Assembly (NCBI GenBank): GCA_019084405.1
Contig: JAHRFX010000110.1
Location: 37,145 to 101,144 of the forward strand
Direction: 5' to 3'
Length of the DNA stretch: 64,000 nt
Source of the DNA: Methanobacterium sp.
Lineage (GTDB): Archaea; Methanobacteriota; Methanobacteria; Methanobacteriales; Methanobacteriaceae
Shown here: in pieces, positions 51,490 to 62,154 of the stretch
Position numbering within the stretch: the first letter of the stretch is position 1
How the letters are laid out: each line of letters starts with the position of its first letter
Translations under genes and position numbers: made by a program
Notes under the pieces: model-generated
The model's database searches: none
Told to the model about the DNA's origin: nothing
What the model saw: the letters and a program-made list of their open reading frames with translations, nothing else

Positions 51490-52827
51490 CTATCCCATTA
51501 TTTGAGCCAGTTTTTTGGCCAGAGCCACTATGGTTAAAATCGGAGGTCGGCCTGGTGCCCGGGGTATAATACTGGCATCAACTACATATAGTCCCTCCAG
51601 GGAGGTCTGCATATCCTGATTAACCACCTTGCCCATAGGGGCGGTTCCCCCGGGGTGGGCTCCCCTTACAGGAGATAAAACAACTGATTCCGGGTCAGCA
51701 CTCATTTCAATTAATAAATCTGTGGCTTTTTTAATTCCCTCCTGGAATAGTTTCCTATCCCGGGAAGTTATATCCTTATGAATATCGCCGTTTTTATCCA
51801 TGAATCCCCGGGATTCATCAGCAATTTTGATCATAATTCCTACCACATCATCTGGTGTGACTTTGATGTCTTTTTTCAGGTTTTTATATTTTTCCTGGAT
51901 TAAGGGGGGTAGGGCTGCTGAGTAATGGGGTGATATAAAATAGGGACCGAATTCAGATTTAACACCCATGGGTATTTCCTGGTTCAGTTGGGCGTCTTTT
52001 AAATAAGCTCCTACGGTAATGAATAAATCACAGAAAAATTCCTCCCCTACACCTTCAGTTATTCCGGAGTTACGTAGTATGAAAGGAGTGTTTAAAGCCC
52101 CGGCAGATAGTACTACCTGGGATGAATTTAAAACTTTTTTTTCGCCTTTGTAGATTCCTTCCACCCCGGTGACCTTTCCCTGGCAGTTTAATATTCGCTT
52201 TACCTGAAAATCAGTTATTAGTTCGGCACCTTTTTTCTGGGCTTGAGCCACATAGTCTCGGGCATCCCATTTAGCCCCTGGTTTACAATTGTATAAGCAG
52301 TTTCCACATTTATTGCAGAGGTCAAAATCAATGAACTTGGGCATGGCTTCCATGTAAAAATCGAGGTTTTCAGCAGCTTCCACCATTTTCTGAGTGGTGG
52401 GGCCTCTAAAGTCGAAAGGTAGAGGGTTTACCTTCATCTCTTTACTGGCTTCTAAGAACTCGTTATAGAGTTCTAGATTTTGCAGTTGAAACTGGGTGGT
52501 GGTTGAATCAGTATAACAACTGCTGCAAGCATAGCAAGCATTGGCCAGGGAAATTGTTGTGGTGCCCCCTAATCCTTCGCTATACATTAATTGTAAACTA
52601 AATCGATTATCTTCATTCAAATTCAAGTTATTAATTTCTTTGCCAGTGGGAAGTCCGCTTTTATCTATACTGGACACTTTTTTTAACTTTAAGTATTCAG
52701 CTGCACTACCCTGCTGATATAGGGGGCCTTTATCCAGTAATTTAATTTTATGTTTTTTTAAGGATAATTCACGCGCTATAGTTGCTCCACCAGCACCGCT
52801 ACCAATAATTATAGTGTTTTGAATCAT
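51490..52827 (-). CDS. GMC-family FAD oxidoreductase with Fe-S cysteine motifs
   Basis: 445 residues. FAD site IIGSGAGGATIARELS, GMC C terminus (GAHPGGTAPMGK, YVVDASIIPRAPGRPP). Two cysteine groups are inserted: C98-x2-C101-x2-C104 and a ferredoxin-like C171-x2-C174-x2-C177-x3-C181, so an Fe-S cluster probably exchanges electrons with the flavin. GMC enzymes usually oxidise alcohols; here a sulfur substrate or an electron link to the HdrCBA set is plausible. It heads the operon, and two operators lie upstream. Confidence 0.8.
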   Translation of the reverse strand: MIQNTIIIGSGAGGATIARELSLKKHKIKLLDKGPLYQQGSAAEYLKLKKVSSIDKSGLPTGKEINNLNLNEDNRFSLQLMYSEGLGGTTTISLANACYACSSCYTDSTTTQFQLQNLELYNEFLEASKEMKVNPLPFDFRGPTTQKMVEAAENLDFYMEAMPKFIDFDLCNKCGNCLYNCKPGAKWDARDYVAQAQKKGAELITDFQVKRILNCQGKVTGVEGIYKGEKKVLNSSQVVLSAGALNTPFILRNSGITEGVGEEFFCDLFITVGAYLKDAQLNQEIPMGVKSEFGPYFISPHYSAALPPLIQEKYKNLKKDIKVTPDDVVGIMIKIADESRGFMDKNGDIHKDITSRDRKLFQEGIKKATDLLIEMSADPESVVLSPVRGAHPGGTAPMGKVVNQDMQTSLEGLYVVDASIIPRAPGRPPILTIVALAKKLAQIMG

Positions 52828-52859
52828 TTAACCACTTATCAATCCTTAATACAAATATT

Positions 52860-52889
52860 ATTAACTATTGTTATATAACTATAGTTATA
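52860..52889. promoter_or_regulatory. Tandem operator pair, GMC-E1-HdrCBA promoter
   Basis: ATTAACTATTGTTATA (52860-52875) and the perfect TATAACTATAGTTATA (52874-52889), offset 14 bp and sharing two bases, 33-62 bases upstream of the GMC start. Confidence 0.8.
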
Positions 52890-52950
52890 TATAAATTTAA
52901 TGTTTGAGCTTGAACTTTAGATAAATTTATAAAAAAATTTAATTTTATAA

Positions 52951-54324
52951 TTAATCCTGAATCTCAATATCCAGATTATTTAATCTGCTTCTAATTTCAT
53001 CAGATAATTCCCATTCTTTTTTCTGCCGTAGTTTTTCACGGATATCAAGAATTATTTCCAGCAAATCATCCGGGTTAGTGACCGGAGTTGTAAAGATCTG
53101 TTTAAATTGGAATCCCATTATTTCTGCAAAGTCATTAAAAAATCTTAAAATTTTATTTAAAGTCTTCTGGGATGGATTTTTATTTTCCAGGGATTTATTC
53201 AATTGACGAATTAAATTGAATACTGCAGCCAGGGCCTGGGGAGTATTGAAGTCATTATCCATGTGCTGGAAAAACTCTTCCTGGTATTCATTTAAAATAT
53301 CCTGGAACATAACATCATCAGGTCCCTCTAAAGGTGCCTTTAAGCTTAGTTTTTGGAGTTTTACCACCATGGTTTTTATGCGCTCCAGGCTTTTAGTGGA
53401 TTGTTCCAGGGCTTTAAGGGAGAAATCTATAGGGCTGCGATAGTGAGTGGATAATACAAAGAATCGGAATACTTCCCCCGGGTAGTTTTCTAATAGATCC
53501 CTGATGGTGATGAAGTTCCCCAGTGACTTGGACATTTTCTCTCCAGATACATTTAAAAACCCGGTATGCATCCAGAAATTAACCATGGGACTTTTTCCAG
53601 AAGCAGATTCCATCTGGGCAATTTCCGCCTCGTGATGAGGGAATATTAAATCCAGTCCTCCGCCATGGATATCATACTGGGGTCCGAAGTATTCTTCGGT
53701 TATGGCTGTGTCTTCTATATGCCAGCCTGGTCTTCCTGGGCCCCAGGGTGAATCCCATAAAGGTTTATGGTCTCTTTTTTTCCATAAGGCAAAGTCACCT
53801 GGATTTTTTTTATGCTCATCCTGTTGTATGCGGTGCACATTAAGATCCTCTAATTTTCTCCGGGAGAGTTTTCCATATTCTGGGAATTGGGACTCATCAA
53901 AGTATACCCCTTTTTGGGTCTCATAGGCAAATCCTTTATCCAGGAGGGTTTGAATCTGAGTTATTATTTTATCCAGGTGTTCGGTGGCCCGGGCATGGAA
54001 GTTAACTCCACTTACTCCTAATTTTTCCATGTCTTCCTGGTATCTTTTTTCGAATTTCCGGGCCAATTTTTCAGGATCCACCCCTAATTCTTCAGCCCTT
54101 ACTATGATTTTATCATCAATATCGGTGATGTTTTGCAGATAGAAAACACTATAGCCCTTATATTCCAGGTAACGCTTTACCATGTCAAAGGAAATGTAAG
54201 TACGGGCATGGCCGATATGGGCATCATCATAAACCGTTGGCCCGCAAACAAAAAGTTTAACTCGTACCGGATGCCGGGCTTTAAATGGTTCTTTTTCCTG
54301 AGTCATGGTGTTGTAAATATTCAT
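52951..54324 (-). CDS. cysS: Cysteinyl-tRNA synthetase
   Basis: 457 residues. Class I motifs HIGH (DDAHIGHART) and KMSKS (GEKMSKSLGNF), plus the zinc site with CGPTVYDD and HHEAEIAQ. A direct CysRS, so this lineage charges tRNA-Cys directly rather than only by the Sep-tRNA route. tRNA-Cys itself lies 45 bases upstream on the same strand, so the synthetase and its tRNA may share a transcript. Confidence 0.96.
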   Translation of the reverse strand: MNIYNTMTQEKEPFKARHPVRVKLFVCGPTVYDDAHIGHARTYISFDMVKRYLEYKGYSVFYLQNITDIDDKIIVRAEELGVDPEKLARKFEKRYQEDMEKLGVSGVNFHARATEHLDKIITQIQTLLDKGFAYETQKGVYFDESQFPEYGKLSRRKLEDLNVHRIQQDEHKKNPGDFALWKKRDHKPLWDSPWGPGRPGWHIEDTAITEEYFGPQYDIHGGGLDLIFPHHEAEIAQMESASGKSPMVNFWMHTGFLNVSGEKMSKSLGNFITIRDLLENYPGEVFRFFVLSTHYRSPIDFSLKALEQSTKSLERIKTMVVKLQKLSLKAPLEGPDDVMFQDILNEYQEEFFQHMDNDFNTPQALAAVFNLIRQLNKSLENKNPSQKTLNKILRFFNDFAEIMGFQFKQIFTTPVTNPDDLLEIILDIREKLRQKKEWELSDEIRSRLNNLDIEIQD

Positions 54325-54368
54325 ACTATTACCTGAATTAAATTTATAAAATCAGTTTAAAAAAGTTA

Positions 54369-54439
54369 GGCCAAGATTGGGATTTGAACCCAAGTATCGT
54401 GGTTTGCAGCCACGCACCTCGCCTCTCGGTCATCTTGGC
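54369..54439 (-). tRNA. tRNA-Cys (GCA)
   Basis: 71 bases fold into a standard cloverleaf on the minus strand: acceptor GCCAAGA/TCTTGGC, anticodon stem CGTGG/CCACG with loop CTGCAAA (anticodon GCA), T stem TTGGG/CCCAA with TTCAAAT. CCA is not encoded. The discriminator base reads C (complement of g at 54369), whereas U73 is the usual cysteine identity base. It lies directly upstream of cysS. Confidence 0.93.
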
Positions 54440-54503
54440 AGCAGTAATTAAATAGATACCATAGTATTATTTCTATCTCAAGGTATTTATTTTATAGTGC
54501 ATA

Positions 54504-54519
54504 ATTAACGATTGTTATA
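54504..54519. promoter_or_regulatory. Operator candidate upstream of tRNA-Cys/cysS
   Basis: ATTAACGATTGTTATA, two mismatches in the left half, 65-80 bases before the tRNA. The same ATTAAC variant occurs in other operators of the island (52860, 62389). Confidence 0.5.
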
Positions 54520-54759
54520 TAAATATTTTTCTGTACTTTTTAGTATCCATGTCCAGATCCGATAAAATAAAAGGCTATTTTTTTAGTTCAATTTTACTTT
54601 TTTAATAACAGTAGTAACCAGGCAGGATTTATACTGCATAATACTTAAAAATTTATTTTAAGCAGTAAATTGACATATAATTGAATAAGATGTGTTTTAT
54701 ATGATTAGTACTATTGCGGAATAAAACTTAAATTAACAAAACATTTATTAATAAATAAT

Positions 54760-54775
54760 TATAACAATTGTTATA
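54760..54775. promoter_or_regulatory. Operator palindrome, metY promoter
   Basis: Perfect TATAACAATTGTTATA, about 125 bases upstream of metY. Confidence 0.8.
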
Positions 54776-54894
54776 ATAATGATATGTCCCCCTGAATATT
54801 ATAGATATCATTATAAAAAAAATTATTATTAGAATATCCGGTCTATAATAGAAGGCTTGAAGGTGGCCCTTGCAAATATAATTATAAGGAGTAG

Positions 54895-56208
<1,314 letters not shown>

Positions 56209-56252
56209 GGATGAGAATCTAAATAGATTTATAAGTTATTAGCATCAAGAAA

Positions 56253-56268
56253 TATAACTATTGTGATA
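56253..56268. promoter_or_regulatory. Operator candidate just before metX
   Basis: TATAACTATTGTGATA, one mismatch, ending 4 bases before the metX ATG. It overlaps the ribosome site GTGAT, so it may act in DNA or be coincidental. Confidence 0.5.
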
Positions 56269-56272
56269 AAAA

Positions 56273-57742
56273 ATGAAAAAAGAATCAGTAGGACTGGTAG
56301 AGACTAAATACTTCCAGATAGAAGGGTCTCTAAATTTAGAAGGTGGAGAATCACTATCGAAAGTGACACTGGCCTATGAAACCTATGGTAAGTTAAATAA
56401 GGAAAAAAATAATGCCATACTACTTTGCCATGCCCTCACCGGAGATGCCCATGTGGCGGGATGGCATGAAGGCCATCCTAAACCGGGATGGTGGGATATC
56501 ATTGTGGGTCCTGGTAAATGTCTGGATACTGAGAAATATTTCCTCATATGCTCCAATGTACTGGGAGGATGTAAGGGTTCCACCGGCCCCGCCTCTATAA
56601 ATCCTGAAACTGGAAAAGAATATGGGTTGGATTTTCCTATAATCACCATTAAAGACATGGTTAATGCTCAAAAAGCCCTTATAGATTCTATGGAAATAGA
56701 AAAGATTTTCGCAGTTATCGGAGGATCAATGGGAGGGATGCAGGTACTCCAATGGGCAGTTTCCTATCCAGATATGGTTCGAATGGCCATACCTATTGCC
56801 ACTGCAGCCCATTCTTCACCACAACAAATTGCATTTAATGAAGTGGGAAGAAGGGCCATTATCTCTGATCCCGACTGGGATAATGGATCCTATTATCATA
56901 AAAACCCCCCTAAAAAAGGCCTTAGTCTGGCCCGTATGATTGGACATATAACTTACCTTTCTTCAGAATCCATGTTAGATAAATTTGGTCGCAGATTGCA
57001 GGATAAAGAAGAGTACAGTTTTGATTTAGACCTGGAATTTGAAGTGGAAAGTTACCTTCACTACCAGGGTGAATCATTTGTAAAGAGATTTGATGCCAAC
57101 TCCTACCTTTACCTTACCCGGGCCGTGGATTATTTTGACCTTAAGAGTAATGAATCTTTAGTGGAAGGTTTAAAAAAAGTGAAATCCAAGTTTCTGATTA
57201 TATCCGTGGATTCTGACTGGCTGTATACTCCTGAAGAATCCAAAGAAATAGTCATGGCCTTAAGTAGTAATGAAGTGGAGGTAAACTACACCGAAATTAA
57301 ATCACCCTATGGTCATGATGCCTTTCTACTGGAAGCCGGCCAGCTCAACTATATCATTGGGAATTTCTTAAGCGACACCCTGGTACAGGATGTAATGGCC
57401 CATGAAATAGCTCTCATTCATGAAAATACTACTATTGAAAACGCAGCCAATCTCATGATGGATTGTAAGGTGACTCATTTACCGGTAGTTGATTATCAAA
57501 AAAAATTAATAGGAATTGTTACTGCCTGGGATATATCTAAATCTGTGGCCTTAAAATGCAGCACCCTGGAACAGATTATGACCCGGGAGGTGGTGGTTTC
57601 TTTTCCAGATGAACCTATAGAAAAAGCTGCAGAAAAGATGAAAGAACATAATATATCATCCCTCCCGGTGGTGGACTCAGAAAATAAAATTAAGGGCATA
57701 ATAACCACCGATCAGATCAGTACCCTGATAACTAAATATTAA
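56273..57742 (+). CDS. metX: Homoserine O-acetyltransferase with C-terminal CBS pair
   Basis: 489 residues. Alpha/beta-hydrolase core (1-370) with nucleophile S152 in [10 protein letters not shown], Asp in [10 protein letters not shown] and His in YGHDAFLLE. Two CBS motifs follow (about 375-489: [22 protein letters not shown], then [11 protein letters not shown]). CBS pairs bind adenosyl ligands such as AMP, ATP or S-adenosylmethionine, so end-product control by SAM is plausible. It lies 64 bases after metY. Confidence 0.93.
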   Translation: MKKESVGLVETKYFQIEGSLNLEGGESLSKVTLAYETYGKLNKEKNNAILLCHALTGDAHVAGWHEGHPKPGWWDIIVGPGKCLDTEKYFLICSNVLGGCKGSTGPASINPETGKEYGLDFPIITIKDMVNAQKALIDSMEIEKIFAVIGGSMGGMQVLQWAVSYPDMVRMAIPIATAAHSSPQQIAFNEVGRRAIISDPDWDNGSYYHKNPPKKGLSLARMIGHITYLSSESMLDKFGRRLQDKEEYSFDLDLEFEVESYLHYQGESFVKRFDANSYLYLTRAVDYFDLKSNESLVEGLKKVKSKFLIISVDSDWLYTPEESKEIVMALSSNEVEVNYTEIKSPYGHDAFLLEAGQLNYIIGNFLSDTLVQDVMAHEIALIHENTTIENAANLMMDCKVTHLPVVDYQKKLIGIVTAWDISKSVALKCSTLEQIMTREVVVSFPDEPIEKAAEKMKEHNISSLPVVDSENKIKGIITTDQISTLITKY

Positions 57743-57816
57743 AGGGTGCTTAAATTATTTAAAAAAAAAAAAATATAATTCAGCAGGACTATATATTTTA
57801 TTAAATATTATTATCT

Positions 57817-57832
57817 TATAACAATTGTAATT
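57817..57832. promoter_or_regulatory. Operator candidate, iscS promoter
   Basis: TATAACAATTGTAATT; perfect left half, right half GTAATT as upstream of the tailed HTH gene. 31 bases before iscS. Confidence 0.65.
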
Positions 57833-57862
57833 GAAATTCATGTTTAAATGGAGGTAAATTAA

Positions 57863-59017
57863 ATGATTTACTTGGATCACTCTGCAACTTCACCGGTAAA
57901 TCCAGAAGTTTTAAAAGCAATGAAACCCTTCTTTTCCCAGGAATTTGGTAATGCATCTACCATTTATTCACTGGGTAGAACCGCCCGGCAGGCTATGGAA
58001 GCTGCCCGGGAAAATGTAGCAGTACTTATAGGTGCCAGTCCCCAGGAAATAATATTCACCAGTGGCGGGACTGAATCAGATAATATGGCCATTAAGGGGA
58101 TCGCTTATAAATGGAAAGCTAAGGGTAAACACATCATCACCAGTGCTATTGAACACCCGGCCGTGGATGAAACCTGTCGCTATATGGAAAAACAGGGCTT
58201 TGAAGTAACCTATCTCCCTGTTTATGAAGAGGGCCTGGTAAGGGTAGAGGATGTTAAAGCCGCCATCCGGGAAGACACCATTTTGATTAGTATTATGCAT
58301 GCTAATAATGAAATCGGTACCATCCAACCTGTAGCCGAGATTGGTGAAATAGCCCGGGAAAAAGGGATCATATTCCATACCGATGCAGTGCAAACCGTGG
58401 GTAAAATACCAGTGGATGTGGAAAAACTGAATATTGATTTATTATCCATTTCGGCCCATAAATTATATGGCCCTAAAGGAGTAGGGGCCTTATATGTAAA
58501 AAAAGGTGTTTTCTTAGAACCCCTGATTCATGGCGGGGGTCATGAAAGGGCACTGCGGCCGGGTACTGAAAACATACCGGGAATTGTGGGTCTGGGTAAG
58601 GCCTGTGAAATAGCCTATAAAAACCTGGAAAAAGACCAGGAATATACCACCCAACTTAGAAACCAGCTTATAGAAGGAGTATTAGGGGGTCTGGAAGAAT
58701 CATATCTCAATGGTGATCCAGATAAAAGACTACCTAATAATGCCCACTTCCGTTTTAGTGGGATTGAAGGAGAATCACTGGTTCTGCATCTGGATGCCAG
58801 GGGTATTGCTGCATCCACCGGTTCAGCCTGTTCTTCCAAGAAACTGGAACCATCCCACGTACTCATGGCTTTAGGCCTGGAAAAAGTGGAAGCCCATGGA
58901 TCTCTACGTTTAAGTCTGGGTACTGAAAACACCCCGGAAGATATTGAATATACTATTAAATCCATAAAAGAGGCCGTTAATACTTTAAGAAACTTATCTC
59001 CTCTGTGGAATCAATAA
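57863..59017 (+). CDS. iscS: Cysteine desulfurase
   Basis: 384 residues, NifS/IscS group. PLP lysine K200 in SAHKLYGPKG and catalytic persulfide cysteine C323 in STGSACSSKKLEP. GGAGG precedes the ATG. Donates persulfide sulfur from cysteine to IscU (next gene, after 17 bases) and perhaps to ThiI. Many methanogens lack a functional IscS and use sulfide directly, so its presence fits life with limiting sulfide. Confidence 0.94.
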   Translation: MIYLDHSATSPVNPEVLKAMKPFFSQEFGNASTIYSLGRTARQAMEAARENVAVLIGASPQEIIFTSGGTESDNMAIKGIAYKWKAKGKHIITSAIEHPAVDETCRYMEKQGFEVTYLPVYEEGLVRVEDVKAAIREDTILISIMHANNEIGTIQPVAEIGEIAREKGIIFHTDAVQTVGKIPVDVEKLNIDLLSISAHKLYGPKGVGALYVKKGVFLEPLIHGGGHERALRPGTENIPGIVGLGKACEIAYKNLEKDQEYTTQLRNQLIEGVLGGLEESYLNGDPDKRLPNNAHFRFSGIEGESLVLHLDARGIAASTGSACSSKKLEPSHVLMALGLEKVEAHGSLRLSLGTENTPEDIEYTIKSIKEAVNTLRNLSPLWNQ

Positions 59018-59034
59018 TTTAAATGGTGAAAAAA

Positions 59035-59409
59035 ATGTATACTGAAAAAGTTATGGACCATTTTTCCAACCCCCGTAATGTAGGGGAAATACCAGATGCG
59101 GATGGTGAAGGAACTGTAGGTAACCCTACCTGCGGGGATTTAATGACCATCTACATCAAGGTTAAAGATAATGTGATTGAAGACATCAAATTCAAGACCT
59201 TTGGTTGCGGGGCCGCCATAGCCACCAGCAGTATGGTTACAGAAATGGCCATGGGAAAAACTATAGAAGAAGCCCTGAAAATAACCCGGGACGATGTAGC
59301 TGATGCCCTGGAGGGATTACCTCCTGTTAAAATGCATTGTTCCAATTTAGCTGCTGATGCTCTGGAAGCGGCTATAGAGGATTATAAAAAGAAGCAAAAA
59401 GAAAAATAG
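59035..59409 (+). CDS. iscU: Fe-S cluster scaffold IscU/NifU-N
   Basis: About 124 residues from ATG 59035, which GGTG precedes by 6 bases; the ATG at 59023 overlaps that site. Conserved cluster ligands C33 and D35 (NPTCGD), C58 (FGCGAAIA) and C102 (MHCSNLA). Assembles Fe-S clusters with sulfur from IscS. Cotranscribed with iscS. Confidence 0.93.
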   Translation: MYTEKVMDHFSNPRNVGEIPDADGEGTVGNPTCGDLMTIYIKVKDNVIEDIKFKTFGCGAAIATSSMVTEMAMGKTIEEALKITRDDVADALEGLPPVKMHCSNLAADALEAAIEDYKKKQKEK

Positions 59410-59599
59410 TTTGGAGTTGGATATAACTCTAAATTATCTATTTAAATTATTATTTTTATCAGGATGTATTAAAATTAAGTTTTTCAATAAAATACATCTT
59501 CACTTGATTCTGGATTTAGTTCGGTATATGGCGAATTTGTTATATTTTACGAAAGGCCTCATATAAATTTTTTGGATATAGTGTAATTTAAAATTAAGA

Positions 59600-60040
59600 T
59601 TAATCTAAAAGGACTTTTATTTCATCACCACTTTTTACCTGACCTCCCCTGATAACCCGGGCAAATATTCCCTCAGTGGGCATCACGCAGTCCCCCACCT
59701 GATGATATATGGCACAGGGATTGTGACATGTTTTACCCTTCTGAGTAACCTCCAGTATAGCAGTAGCACCTACTTTTAATCTATTCCCAATAGATAATGT
59801 GCTTAAATCAATATGATGGGTGGTTAAATTCTCAGCAAAGTCTCCGGCTTTAACTTCCAGACCCTTTTCTTTCATTTTATCAATGCTCTCCTGGGAGAGT
59901 AAAGATACCTGACGGTGGTAGGTGGTGGAGGCATGGGCATCATTTAAAAGCCCATAATTATCCACCAGTAAACCATAATTAACATTCTTTTTTTTGGTCT
60001 GCTTAGTAGCAGATAAGCAGACAGCGATTATCTTTCCCAT
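59600..60040 (-). CDS. MOSC-domain protein
   Basis: 146 residues covering just the MOSC fold, with conserved cysteines in KGKTCHNPC. MOSC domains bind molybdenum cofactor or mediate sulfur transfer via a Cys persulfide. It is the last gene behind thi4, 54 bases apart, in a set with thiI and a ThiS-like carrier, so a sulfur-carrier role fits better than Moco sulfuration. No other Moco genes are present. Confidence 0.8.
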   Translation of the reverse strand: MGKIIAVCLSATKQTKKKNVNYGLLVDNYGLLNDAHASTTYHRQVSLLSQESIDKMKEKGLEVKAGDFAENLTTHHIDLSTLSIGNRLKVGATAILEVTQKGKTCHNPCAIYHQVGDCVMPTEGIFARVIRGGQVKSGDEIKVLLD

Positions 60041-60094
60041 ATTATCACAAATTCAGATATAAGATTAAAATAAAAAAATAAGTAAATAATTTTA

Positions 60095-60919
60095 TTATTT
60101 ACTGGCCTTAACTGCATCTTTAGATGCTTTAAAATCACTCTTATTTTTAAGAATATCCAGGGCTACCTCGGCAACTTTTTCTCCAGATAAGAGCATACCT
60201 CCAAAGGTGGGTCCCATACGGGGCTGGCCATAGGCAGTAGCCACTGCCATTCCAGTAACCAGTAGTCCCGGGTATACTTCCTGGGTATTTTCCACAATGG
60301 CATCTTCTGATTTTTCCACCCACATGGACTGGTATCCTGGTGTTTCCAAAAGACCTCGCTCTTCTAAGGAATTAACCACTACCGCGTCGTGTCCAGTGGC
60401 ATCTATAACCAGTTTTGATTCTATGGCCACCGGATCCACACAGGTTATAGCCCGGGGAAGGGCCGAAACAGGAGTCCAGTTCATAACTATGCCTGAAACC
60501 CGGCCATCTCTTAAAACCACATCATCAAATTTGGTCATATTTATGATTTTAACACCAGCATCACAGGCACTGGCAATTAACTTGGAACAGGCATGCGGCC
60601 CATCTGCCACATAAAGACCCTCTTTAAATTGGGTGTAAGGTACTCCGATTTCATCTAAAACTTTTTCTCCCGGGGCACGGACAGTAAGTTTGTTCATCAA
60701 ATATCCACCAATCCAGAATCCTCCCCCCAGGTAATTGTTACTTTCAATTATTAAGGTTTTTACTCCAGATTCAGCCAGTTTTTTAGCAGCATAAAGACCA
60801 CTGGGGCCTCCACCTACTATTATAACATCACTTTCAATGTATTCTATTAATTCGTCGGCAAATTCTGAGACGATTGCCTTAGTTACATCTTTTTCAGATG
60901 CACTGGAAAATATTGCCAT
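60095..60919 (-). CDS. thi4: Thi4-type thiazole synthase
   Basis: 274 residues. FAD/NAD-type site [34 protein letters not shown] and the final [13 protein letters not shown] are Thi4 signatures. It makes ADP-thiazole for thiamin from NAD and glycine with a sulfur donor. C160 in TCVDP lines up with the sulfur-donating Cys of yeast Thi4, where methanococcal Thi4 has His and uses free sulfide. GGAGG precedes the ATG. In the thiS-thiI-thi4-MOSC set. Confidence 0.93.
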   Translation of the reverse strand: MAIFSSASEKDVTKAIVSEFADELIEYIESDVIIVGGGPSGLYAAKKLAESGVKTLIIESNNYLGGGFWIGGYLMNKLTVRAPGEKVLDEIGVPYTQFKEGLYVADGPHACSKLIASACDAGVKIINMTKFDDVVLRDGRVSGIVMNWTPVSALPRAITCVDPVAIESKLVIDATGHDAVVVNSLEERGLLETPGYQSMWVEKSEDAIVENTQEVYPGLLVTGMAVATAYGQPRMGPTFGGMLLSGEKVAEVALDILKNKSDFKASKDAVKASK

Positions 60920-60974
60920 TATTTTTTACCTCCAAATATGTTTTTTTTCATTTTAAATGAATGGGATGATGGAT

Positions 60975-62126
60975 TTATACTTCTATTCGGGTAATGGTGG
61001 AATACACCTCACGGAGTGAAGATTCCATTTCGATATCCTCCTGGACTTCCAGGACTTTTTCTAGAATAGCATTGGTTTCTGGGTAACGGGGAACTGCTTT
61101 ACAGCCACTATCAGGTAAGGTGGAAATCTCAAAAGTACCTATTTTCTCACCAATTGCTGAAATCTCCAGTTTATCCAGGCCAATTAAAGGGCTGAGTAAG
61201 GGGAGGGTGGAAGAATATCTGGTGGCCAGAATATTAGGAAGTGTCTGGGAAGCCACCTGACCTAAACTACTGCCATCAACTATGGCCAGGGCTCCTTCAA
61301 TTTTGGCCAGCATCCCTGCCACCTGGTACATTCCACTTTTGCATAGAACACAGGTCATTCTTTCTGGTGCTTCTTCCTGGCATTTTTTAAGGAATGGTCC
61401 ATATTTAACCTGATAGAGTTTTAATTGGGAGCCAGAAGCATATTCTTTTAATTTTTTAACTATTTTTATAACCTTCTCTGAAGGCTCAGTAAATGGTGCA
61501 TTGTTAAAATTTAAAATGGTGACCTCACATCCCCTTTTCATCATGAAGTAGGTGGCCACTGGTGAATCTATACCACCAGATACTAAGGATATGACTTTTC
61601 CCTGGGTACCAACAGGTAAACCTCCCGGTCCCTGTAATTTTTCATGGTAGATAAAGGCCTTATCTCCTCTTACTTCTACAAAAACTTCAAAATCAGGATG
61701 GGATAAATCCACCGGGGAGCTGGTTATTTCATATACCACAGATCCGCAGTAGGCTGCTATTTCCTGGCTGGTAAAATCATGTTCACCTACTCTGCGAGCC
61801 CGGATAGCAAATGAATCTTCACCTGAAAATAACTTTTTTTCAACCAGGTGATTTACATAATTTTGCAGTGTTTTTTTGATATCTTCTTTGTGGGATGTGC
61901 TTTCTACTGCTGGAGAATAGGACACAATACCGAAAATTTTAGGTATTTTTTGGAGTGCTTTTTTCAGATTAGCAGTGTATAATAAAAGTCTACCTCCATC
62001 ATTTATGATTTTACAATCCAGAGAGGCTTTAATATTATAGATAAGTCTATTTTCAAACCTTTTTCTTACCGGGGGACTTTTTACACCTATTTCCCCGTAT
62101 CTAAGTAATACTAATTCATAATCCAT
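60975..62126 (-). CDS. thiI: tRNA 4-thiouridine synthase ThiI
   Basis: 383 residues with ferredoxin-like/THUMP region (1-165) and PP-loop domain (SLVSGGIDSPVAT about 180-192). No rhodanese domain. Three cysteines C259, C262 and C342 match the set reported to hold a [3Fe-4S] cluster in methanogen ThiI and essential for thiolation of U8 in tRNA. GGAGAT precedes the ATG. 28 bases behind the ThiS-like gene. Confidence 0.93.
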   Translation of the reverse strand: MDYELVLLRYGEIGVKSPPVRKRFENRLIYNIKASLDCKIINDGGRLLLYTANLKKALQKIPKIFGIVSYSPAVESTSHKEDIKKTLQNYVNHLVEKKLFSGEDSFAIRARRVGEHDFTSQEIAAYCGSVVYEITSSPVDLSHPDFEVFVEVRGDKAFIYHEKLQGPGGLPVGTQGKVISLVSGGIDSPVATYFMMKRGCEVTILNFNNAPFTEPSEKVIKIVKKLKEYASGSQLKLYQVKYGPFLKKCQEEAPERMTCVLCKSGMYQVAGMLAKIEGALAIVDGSSLGQVASQTLPNILATRYSSTLPLLSPLIGLDKLEISAIGEKIGTFEISTLPDSGCKAVPRYPETNAILEKVLEVQEDIEMESSLREVYSTITRIEV

Positions 62127-62154
62127 TTAATCTCCTCAAAAAGATTTAATTAAT

